From contig NZ_JACJDV010000008.1 of NCBI RefSeq assembly GCF_014163735.1, forward strand, positions 62,001 to 126,000: a stretch of DNA of 64,000 bases, in the 5' to 3' direction. Every line of letters starts with the position of its first letter. Within the stretch, counting starts at the first letter, position 1. Origin of the DNA: Shewanella sp. SR44-3. Lineage in GTDB: Bacteria > Pseudomonadota > Gammaproteobacteria > Enterobacterales > Shewanellaceae. The notes beneath the pieces are model-generated. The model ran no database searches. It saw only the letters and a list, made by a program, of their open reading frames with translations, and was not told the DNA's origin. Position numbers and translations under genes: made by a program. Below are positions 57,140 through 64,000 of this stretch, one piece after another.

Positions 57140-59386
57140 TTATGCCGAGGTGAATTGGCGCGTAAATGCCTGACAAATACGCTGGTCGTTACTTTGTTTA
57201 GCACGCTTTAGGGCGATATCGGCATTTTGCAAGTAAGAGTCTAAAGTTTGCGGTACTAAATAACCCGAAATTCCGATGTTTATCCCTTCAGCTAGTTGGT
57301 TTTCTTCCAATGATGTTAATGTCTCGCGAGCATATTGGTGTGCTTGGATTGAACTCGTGGCTGGCAACCAAATGACCAGTTTACCCAGCTGCCATTGGGC
57401 TACTTGGTAGTGGTTGGGTAAGGCATTAAGTAAGTGTAATTCGATTTCTTTTTGTCTTTTCTCTAGTAAGGCGATATCACTCAAATGGCTGATAATACCA
57501 TCGGGATTGATGTCCATGACTAATAAGCTGGATTCTTGTTTTGCGGACTCGCTCAAAGAGTTAAAATGGGTTTCAAGTTCATTCACCTTCAATACAATTG
57601 AGCTGTGATGCCCGAGTACATTACTGGATTTTGCTTGCTTATCAAGAACAGGAGAAGCGATTTCTAAGGTACAAATGATGTATTCAATGTCACCTTCGAG
57701 CGTGAGTTGACCTCTTAATGTCGTCTTCAGACAGGCTGAAAAACGGCAGTTACTGCAGGAGATAACTTGTCCTGACCATTGCCCTTGAAGGCTAATTTGG
57801 GCGCTGATATGAGACCATTGAGCCTGCATTTCGTCACCGAGTAATTCAATTAAGCTGTGTTGGTGATCGCCGTGTAAACCCATTAAGTTATCAAATTCAC
57901 TATTAAATTTTAGTAGTTTACCGCTGGCATCCGTGAGTGCAGTTGCTACTGCGCTATCACATAACAGTTGGTATAAATAAGCTTGTTGCTGACTTTTAAG
58001 TAGCTGTGATACATCTTCTAAAGTGACTAACCAGTAGCAGCCTTCATGCTTGTTTTTATATTCACGGCGGATATGGGCCTTAAGGGTACAGCCGCTGATT
58101 GTGTCTAGGCTGAACTCTCCCGACCATTGTCCCTCTTGTTCAAGAGTGGCTTTTATCTGTTTAAACCTCGCCTCATCTAAGTGCAAAATCCGCAGTAAAC
58201 TGCGATCTCGGAGCTCATCGAGAGGTAAGCCCATAATATCGGCAGCCTTAGGATTCGCGCTTATGACTCGGCCATTATCATTGGCAATCATGCAAATAAG
58301 GTCACTGTTAAATAAGCCATTTGCTAGGCGCATACTATTAAGTTTGGCTTTTTTCTCAAGCACAAATCTGTGTCTAAAAATGATAAGTAAGCTTGCCAAT
58401 GTGCTGATGATAAGTGCTGAAATGATTAAGATGATTTTCCATTGTTCAAATCGCGCCGCAATATCGTCATGGCGAATATAAGACAGCAACACATAGTCAC
58501 GAGGGAAATCTTGTTCTGTGGCAAGCTCGACTTTAAGGTGCACAAAGGTAGTGTCTAAGCTGTGAAACTGGCCATAGTTACTCATGGCAATGTGGCGCCA
58601 AAGTTTAGGATTACTTTGCTTAATGTTCGCGCCTAAGGTGTCGGGCATAGTGTCTAGCGGCATCACTTGATTGGCGCCAGCGTAGAGATAACCTTGGCTG
58701 TCTAGCAGTAATAATGGTGAATTATGATTGAAAAATGCCGGTTTTATCGAGTCTAGCACGCTGCTGACCGAATTATAGACAACCAAGTAACCCGTGAGAC
58801 CGTTGGCTTTATTTTCAAGTCTTATAAGTTGATAAATATAGGGGCCAAGTAAACCATTGGTGGGAATGAATGCCATGGGGGAACTGTACACATCATTGCG
58901 GCCCATGCTGTTGTCTTTACTAAGCAAAGATTGTGGTAATTGAATGTTGTCGAAATTGTTATTTGATGAAAACTGTAAGCGGCCTTGGGTGTCATAGAGA
59001 GTGACGCCAAGTAATTCAGGGATAGTGTCGCTGAGCTTTTGCCAGTTATCGATGAGAGCTTGTTTTAAGATCGGCGTGGGCATTTTAAGGTATCGGCCTA
59101 ACAAATCCCCACGAGATAATGTCTGAGTGCGAAATTGTAAAAAGCTAATTTTGTCAGCTGTGAGTGTACCTACAGTTTGAAGCTCACTGTATCTTTGCTC
59201 GGCCCAATCCTCCTGCAAGCTGCGTTCACCTAAGTTAATGATCATGCTGGTGATAATTAACATGGAGATCAGCAATAAAAACACTTGGCTTAAGAGCGCT
59301 AACACTTGTTGATGAGACCATTGCACGTTTTGTGCTGATAGGGAAACAAAGCGTGAGGTGCTGACACCATTTTCATTATTAAACAT
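57140..59386 (-). CDS. Membrane-bound PAS sensor with degenerate GGDEF domain
   Basis: 748 residues from the ATG at 59386 (MFNNENG); an upstream start gives 763 and has no ribosome site. Order: a short cytoplasmic tail, TM1 (~45-67), a large periplasmic sensor (~68-325) of the dCache-like type, TM2 (~330-350), PAS1 (~370-470), PAS2 (~475-580), then a GGDEF-type fold at the C-terminus. In the active site, the equivalent of GGDEF reads QLGKL (within QWQLGKLVIWLP), so catalysis should be lost; it may bind nucleotide or partners instead. No EAL domain. Convergent with nothing; the RND genes lie downstream in the same direction. Confidence 0.8.
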   Translation of the reverse strand: MFNNENGVSTSRFVSLSAQNVQWSHQQVLALLSQVFLLLISMLIITSMIINLGERSLQEDWAEQRYSELQTVGTLTADKISFLQFRTQTLSRGDLLGRYLKMPTPILKQALIDNWQKLSDTIPELLGVTLYDTQGRLQFSSNNNFDNIQLPQSLLSKDNSMGRNDVYSSPMAFIPTNGLLGPYIYQLIRLENKANGLTGYLVVYNSVSSVLDSIKPAFFNHNSPLLLLDSQGYLYAGANQVMPLDTMPDTLGANIKQSNPKLWRHIAMSNYGQFHSLDTTFVHLKVELATEQDFPRDYVLLSYIRHDDIAARFEQWKIILIISALIISTLASLLIIFRHRFVLEKKAKLNSMRLANGLFNSDLICMIANDNGRVISANPKAADIMGLPLDELRDRSLLRILHLDEARFKQIKATLEQEGQWSGEFSLDTISGCTLKAHIRREYKNKHEGCYWLVTLEDVSQLLKSQQQAYLYQLLCDSAVATALTDASGKLLKFNSEFDNLMGLHGDHQHSLIELLGDEMQAQWSHISAQISLQGQWSGQVISCSNCRFSACLKTTLRGQLTLEGDIEYIICTLEIASPVLDKQAKSSNVLGHHSSIVLKVNELETHFNSLSESAKQESSLLVMDINPDGIISHLSDIALLEKRQKEIELHLLNALPNHYQVAQWQLGKLVIWLPATSSIQAHQYARETLTSLEENQLAEGINIGISGYLVPQTLDSYLQNADIALKRAKQSNDQRICQAFTRQFTSA

Positions 59387-59538
59387 GCAGTCGTCTTTCT
59401 TGAAATCGGCAACAAAAGCCAATATTAACACGAATGTAAATTAGTAGCTAAATATGCACAACGTTAGCTAATTAGACGTTAATAAACAGTAGGTTAATTT
59501 ATTTTTATGATGAGTCGAATCGTGTCTTGCAGGTAGCG

Positions 59539-59576
59539 AAGCTTCAAGTATTAACCACAGTGAACACTTGAAGCTT
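59539..59576. repeat. Inverted repeat between the PAS and RND genes
   Basis: Two perfect 11-base arms, AAGCTTCAAGT and ACTTGAAGCTT, with a 16-base loop. It lies eight bases after the RND stop (minus strand). There is no T run, so it may stabilise mRNA ends or be a Rho-dependent terminator region. Confidence 0.6.
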
Positions 59577-59584
59577 TACAGGCG

Positions 59585-62500
59585 TTAGTTCAGCGGTTTA
59601 ATAACCGCTGCAGCCGCCTTGTCTTGAATAGATTGTTGGCTAGGCTCTTGATCCGCCTCTTGGTTATAACTTGGGTCGAACTTTTGGCTCGTCCCCGAGC
59701 TAGAAGAAGCAGGTTCAGTTGCGCTTGGCTGCCACCACCATCGATAGAATCGGCTTAGGTTACGCTTAATATCATCCAAAATGATATACAGGATAGGCAC
59801 CAGAATTAAGGTTACCAAGGTCGAGAATAAAATCCCGAAAGCCAATGATGTTGCCATAGGAATAACAATTTGAGCCTGTAGACTGCGCTCCAGAATGATG
59901 GGCACCAGTCCAACAAACGTCGTCATCGAGGTCAGGATAATCGCCCTGAAACGATAGCAACCCGCATCGATAGCAGCATGCTTTATTGCATGGCCTTCAG
60001 ATCTCGCGCGGTTTACAAAGTCCACTAAAATCAGCGAGTCATTAACCACAACCCCAGCAAGAGCGACAATGCCACAAAGACTGAGCACGCTCATGGATAG
60101 CCCCAGAATGAAGTGGCCGAACAACGCGCCAATCATGCCAAAGGGGATAACTGACATGATAATCAAAGGCTGTGAGTAGGATTTTAGCGGTATTGCCATC
60201 AAGGCATAAATGGTAAACATGGCAAAGAACAAGCCTTGAAGTAAGCCAAGAAGGGCTTTTTGCTCATCCAAGCTACTGCCATCTAAGGCTGCTGATACCT
60301 TAGGATAATGCCTCATCAGCTCAGGTAAGAAGCTGTCTTGAATTTCACCGACGACCTTGGAAGGCTCGACTTTGTTTTTATCAACATTGGCTGTGATAGT
60401 AATCGCGCGGCGGCCATCCACACGAGTGATTGATGCGTAAGATTCACCAATATCTATATCCGCTACCGTAGAGAAGGGCACGGCTATGCCTTCTGGGGTG
60501 CGGATCAGCATGTTTTCAAGATGACCTATGGTGCGGCGCTGCTCTAATGGGTAGCGTACCATGACTTTGACTTCTTCTTTGTTGCGCAAAATACGCTGGG
60601 CTTCATAGCCATAGAAACCGTAACGAACTTGACGAGCAAGATCTGAAAGCGTGAGCCCTTGCGCTTGCGCTTCAGGTTTTATTCTAAGGCGTATTTCTTC
60701 ACTGCCAGAGGAGAAACTATCGGCAATATCGTAGACGCCTTCATAGGTAGCAAGCTTTTCTTTGATTTCTTTTGCCGCCTTGGAAAGCGAATCTAAGTCA
60801 TTGGAGGTCAATCGAAAGGAGATATCTCCTCCAGCATCATTAGTACTGGCATTAATGTTGAGTTTCTTCACCGATAACAGTTCAGGAATAAGCTCACGCC
60901 ATTTGGTGGCAATGGTGACACCGTCTACGTCTCGGTCTTCACCTTTGGTGAGCTCTGCAAAGATAAAAGCTGAGCTTCTTGAGCTCATATTGATAAAGCT
61001 GTGCTTCACCACGGGCGCGCCATATTCTTTTTCAAGTATGTCATTCATGGTGTAGAGGGCTTCTTCAACCCGCTGCACTACGTGTAGGGTGTTGAGCTCA
61101 GAGCTGCCCTCATCCATTTCAATTTGCACTTGAATAAAGTCAGAGGGAATATCAGGGAAAAATACCCAGCGTACTTTGCCGCTGGTGACCAGTGTAATCG
61201 ACAGCACGAGCACACCAAGAAATACAGCTACTACGTTATAGCGATGTTTAATGCAGCGGCCTAAAAAGTCGCGATAAGAGTGGTGAACAAAGTGCTGTAG
61301 TTTGTCATTTAACTGGCCTTTGAAGCGCGAAAATACATTATTGCGTGGCTTGTTTTTGTTGTATTTCATCCGTGCCAAATGCGCCGGTAAAATCAATTTA
61401 GACTCTACCAATGAGAACGCTAAGCAAAGAATAACCACCATGCCGATGGACTTCCAAATAATCCCCATAGGGCCTGAGATCATTATCATAGGCACGAATG
61501 CCGCAATGGTGGTTAATACCCCAAATGTCGCTGGCATGGCGACGTTAAGCGCGCCCCTAACCACGTTATCCATGGAGTGACCATGTTCTTCCACTTCGGT
61601 ATAGGCACTTTCGCCAATGACAATTGCATCATCGACGACTATCCCCAGCACTAAGATAAAAGCAAACAAAGTCAGCATGTTGATGGACATATTAAACGGC
61701 TCAAGAGGCATAATGAGCATGGTGCCAAGGAAACACACTGGCAGTCCCATCATTACCCAGAAGGCGAGCTTTAAGTCGAGAAACAAGGCCAAGATTAAAA
61801 ATACCAACAGCGCACCGTAAAACATGTTTGAAAGCATCATGTTCAGGCGGCCTTCAAGATAATGGGTCAAATCTCCCCAAGTATCTAGTTGGGCTTTACT
61901 GGGTAAGCTGAGTTTTTTGGTGGCGATATAGTCTTTGACTTGGGCGGAAATATCTAAGGCGTTTTGATCGTCAATACTGGTAATTTCGATAATGGCAGCC
62001 GGTTTACCATTAAAGCGGGTGTACTCTAAGCGCTCTTCAAAATCATCTTTAATATTGGCCACTTGCGGCAGCATAATTCGGCTGCCGTCAGCGCGAGTTT
62101 GCACTACGATTTGCGCAAAGTCCTCACCGGTATAAGCTTGGCCCTTGGTGCGTAATAAAATATCGCCATCTTGAGCTCTAATGGCGCCGCCAGGTAAGTC
62201 GATGGAGGAATTTTGCACTGCCAATGCCACTTGGCTAAAGGTGAGCCCATATTCTCTGAGTTTATCTTCAGACAGCTCTACACTTATCTCATAATCCCTG
62301 ACTCCAGTGACTTTAGCACGGGTGACAGCAGGCAAATCTGTGATGTCATTTCTAATGCTCTTAGCGAGCTCTTTCATCTCTTGCAGGCTTAAATCACCGT
62401 AGACAGAGACCCAGATGACATTGTTTTCTGGTTTGATTTGGTAAATATTAGGTTTTTCTATGTTAGCGGGAAAGGTCGATATCGCATCCAAGCGCAGCTT

Positions 62501-62836
62501 GGCTTCATCTAATACTTGTTGCACATCGTAGCCATCATCAACTTCGATGGACACGCTGCCCACTCCTTCGCTGGCAACGGATGTCACTTTCTTGATGCCG
62601 TTAATATCTTGGATTGATTCCTCAATCTTGATATTGATGCCCTCTTCAATTTCTTGCGGCGCAGCGCCTGGATAGGCAACGCTGATGTTAATCAAATTAA
62701 GGCTAAATGATGGGAATATTTCTTTATTAATGGTGATGGCGCTAATAAGGCCTCCCACCATCAAGACTATCATTAATAAATTTGCGGCGACGTTATTACG
62801 GGCGAACCAGGCTATCAGGCCTTTAGGTGACTCCAT
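59585..62836 (-). CDS. RND family efflux permease (AcrB-type)
   Basis: 1083 residues with twelve membrane helices in two repeats and two large periplasmic loops after TM1 and TM7. The proton-relay Asp pair is seen in LGIVVDDAIVIGE (TM4 region, about 400-412), and the second repeat keeps GVVVNDSLILVD. The C-terminal ~50 residues are polar. This subgroup, with N-terminal KEIFPSFSLNLINISVAYPGA, is found with HlyD-type partners in Shewanella; substrate unknown (drugs, metals, or lipids possible). Its ATG overlaps the partner gene's stop codon, so translation is coupled. No outer-membrane TolC-like gene is visible. Confidence 0.94.
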   Translation of the reverse strand: MESPKGLIAWFARNNVAANLLMIVLMVGGLISAITINKEIFPSFSLNLINISVAYPGAAPQEIEEGINIKIEESIQDINGIKKVTSVASEGVGSVSIEVDDGYDVQQVLDEAKLRLDAISTFPANIEKPNIYQIKPENNVIWVSVYGDLSLQEMKELAKSIRNDITDLPAVTRAKVTGVRDYEISVELSEDKLREYGLTFSQVALAVQNSSIDLPGGAIRAQDGDILLRTKGQAYTGEDFAQIVVQTRADGSRIMLPQVANIKDDFEERLEYTRFNGKPAAIIEITSIDDQNALDISAQVKDYIATKKLSLPSKAQLDTWGDLTHYLEGRLNMMLSNMFYGALLVFLILALFLDLKLAFWVMMGLPVCFLGTMLIMPLEPFNMSINMLTLFAFILVLGIVVDDAIVIGESAYTEVEEHGHSMDNVVRGALNVAMPATFGVLTTIAAFVPMIMISGPMGIIWKSIGMVVILCLAFSLVESKLILPAHLARMKYNKNKPRNNVFSRFKGQLNDKLQHFVHHSYRDFLGRCIKHRYNVVAVFLGVLVLSITLVTSGKVRWVFFPDIPSDFIQVQIEMDEGSSELNTLHVVQRVEEALYTMNDILEKEYGAPVVKHSFINMSSRSSAFIFAELTKGEDRDVDGVTIATKWRELIPELLSVKKLNINASTNDAGGDISFRLTSNDLDSLSKAAKEIKEKLATYEGVYDIADSFSSGSEEIRLRIKPEAQAQGLTLSDLARQVRYGFYGYEAQRILRNKEEVKVMVRYPLEQRRTIGHLENMLIRTPEGIAVPFSTVADIDIGESYASITRVDGRRAITITANVDKNKVEPSKVVGEIQDSFLPELMRHYPKVSAALDGSSLDEQKALLGLLQGLFFAMFTIYALMAIPLKSYSQPLIIMSVIPFGMIGALFGHFILGLSMSVLSLCGIVALAGVVVNDSLILVDFVNRARSEGHAIKHAAIDAGCYRFRAIILTSMTTFVGLVPIILERSLQAQIVIPMATSLAFGILFSTLVTLILVPILYIILDDIKRNLSRFYRWWWQPSATEPASSSSGTSQKFDPSYNQEADQEPSQQSIQDKAAAAVIKPLN

Positions 62837-64000
62837 TATTGGTCACCTACTGCAATACTTTCAGCGGAGGCGTTAGTTTTTTGAGCCTCTCTGTCAGCTT
62901 CACCGATTATTTTTACCGCTTGGCCTGTGGCCATATTATTAATCACAGTTAACGAAATCCGCTCACCCTGGTTAATGCTGTCCTTGATAAACACGCTGTC
63001 TAAGTCGGTGCGAATAACATTGACGTTGCGCATTTCTAAGTTATTGTCGTTATCCACTAAGGCAACTTGATTGTTACGGACTAAATGACGGGGTAATTGC
63101 ACCACTCCTGTCACTGTACGGCCAGTGATCTCGGCGTTAACGAAGCTGCCATATTTAAGTGGATGCTGGTTTTTACCTTGGCCTTTTAACAGGTAGGGGT
63201 CTTGCACTTCAGCGACTAAATAAACCATACGATTCTTTTCATCGATGACATTTTCACTGCGAACTATCTTACCTTGCCAGCTCACTTGGCTGCCGGCTAG
63301 GGAAGCACTTAAGTTGACGTGAGTGTCTGGGTTATCCGCAGAAACCAAATAAGCTAAATCGTTATTGGTGATAGGCAAACGGACTTCAGCCACACTGGTA
63401 TCAAACAGCTCACCTAAGTTAGTGCCCAAGCTGACATATTGACCAAGGTCAACATTACGCGCCTTGATAATGCCATCGAATGGGGCGCGAATGACGGTGC
63501 GCTCAAGGTTGCGTTTGGCTCTGTCTAATGCGGCTTGGTTGTACTTTACGTTGGCTTGCTCTTTTTTAAGTTGTGGAATACGCAATCCTAATTCAGGTGG
63601 CAGACCGTTATCGAAGCCTTTAAATTCAATTTTGGCGACTTCACCGCGAGCAATTTCTTCATTTAATGCGGCATTGGCTTGGGCAAGACTGGCTTCAGCT
63701 TGCATTAGATCGGCTTCGTAATCTGAAGGTTCAATAATCGCCAGTTGCTGGCCTTTTTTGACTATACTGCCTGCCACAAAACTGGGGGAGAGACTCAGCA
63801 TGCGCCCTTGCACTTCTGTCACTAGCTGGGTTTTGTACTTGGGGTTTACTACACCAAAAGAGGGGAGCTTAAGTGACACAGTCTTAACCGTTACCTGCAT
63901 AACATCTACCAAGGGTATTGGTGCCGCTTCTTCTTTCTGCTCAGGGGATTCTTGGGTGCTCATCATGATGGCAGCCAGAATAATAAAAAATACCAAAATG
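62836..64000 (-). CDS. RND efflux periplasmic adaptor (membrane-fusion protein, 5' end outside window)
   Basis: At least 386 residues; an in-frame Ile codon precedes residue 1 at the right edge, so the gene continues beyond the window. A hydrophobic anchor opens the visible part, followed by a barrel-sandwich/lipoyl domain (VEVQGRMLSLSPSFVAGSIVKKGQQLA, read in parts, about 63-92), a helical hairpin, then beta-barrel domains (IIKARNVDLGQYVSLGTNLG). This is an HlyD/AcrA-type adaptor that links the inner-membrane pump to an outer-membrane channel. Its stop overlaps the permease start by one base (TAATG-type). Confidence 0.92.
   Translation of the reverse strand, partial: ILVFFIILAAIMMSTQESPEQKEEAAPIPLVDVMQVTVKTVSLKLPSFGVVNPKYKTQLVTEVQGRMLSLSPSFVAGSIVKKGQQLAIIEPSDYEADLMQAEASLAQANAALNEEIARGEVAKIEFKGFDNGLPPELGLRIPQLKKEQANVKYNQAALDRAKRNLERTVIRAPFDGIIKARNVDLGQYVSLGTNLGELFDTSVAEVRLPITNNDLAYLVSADNPDTHVNLSASLAGSQVSWQGKIVRSENVIDEKNRMVYLVAEVQDPYLLKGQGKNQHPLKYGSFVNAEITGRTVTGVVQLPRHLVRNNQVALVDNDNNLEMRNVNVIRTDLDSVFIKDSINQGERISLTVINNMATGQAVKIIGEADREAQKTNASAESIAVGDQ

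Noticed and set aside
1..64000. Mobile elements, tRNA genes, prophage or CRISPR arrays
   Set aside because: No transposase, integrase, cloverleaf sequence or spaced direct-repeat array was found by eye.

Overview
The window looks like a chromosomal segment of a Shewanella-like marine gammaproteobacterium. This is inferred from the gene families present (BtuB-type receptor under a cobalamin riboswitch, DUF3622, YehS, TIGR03899-like, imelysin plus di-heme oxidoreductase, many signalling proteins), from E. coli-like housekeeping proteins (GlnE, HldE, LpxL, MetE, MaeA, QueG, RlhA), and from moderate GC. I see no rRNA, tRNA, insertion sequence, prophage or CRISPR array. Genes are dense and mostly intact; both window edges cut a gene (a PspA/YjfJ homologue on the left, an RND membrane-fusion protein on the right).

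Layout. 1-4687 (minus): a PspA-type envelope-stress cluster consisting of a lipoprotein, a tandem-DUF350 membrane protein, a membrane-anchored spermidine-synthase-like protein, YjfI (DUF2170) and YjfJ (PspA/IM30). A 13-bp palindrome, GACATA-N-TATGTC, occurs twice before yjfI and once in the spacer between the cluster and glnE. 4844-11755: glnE, an SbtA-like permease overlapping it tail to tail, a periplasmic solute-binding protein, an orphan, a bactofilin and an L,D-transpeptidase. 11929-15436: lpxL divergent from hldE (lipid A and LPS core), then an exported HExxH protein. 15520-18423: a chemoreceptor and a PAS-GGDEF protein. 18771-25454: choline to glycine betaine (betI, betB, betA, a short BCCT-like carrier), a TorF-type porin and a MarR regulator. 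25556-28247: PilZ-like, TIGR03899-like and MFS proteins. 28424-32912: an outer-membrane porin, an imelysin lipoprotein and a di-heme oxidoreductase, a probable iron-responsive unit. 33059-37821: J-domain protein, phosphoribosyltransferase, rlhA, DUF3622 and an orphan. 37908-40143: cobalamin riboswitch and TonB-dependent receptor. 40305-50673: HDOD protein, metR/metE with MetJ-type boxes, queG, TPR-GGDEF protein, a small helical protein, maeA and yehS. 51017-64000: a large TonB-dependent receptor, a GST, an HTH protein, a SUKH protein, an unrecognised two-helix membrane protein, a PAS protein with a degenerate GGDEF domain, and an RND efflux pair.

The strongest candidate for something under-described is the PspA/YjfI/DUF350/aminopropyltransferase cluster with its repeated palindrome. 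Regulatory signals that can be read directly include a betI promoter with a perfect palindrome at its start site, three contiguous met boxes before metE, Fur-like boxes before two outer-membrane protein genes, and the B12 riboswitch. All product names come from reading motifs by eye; no database search was run.
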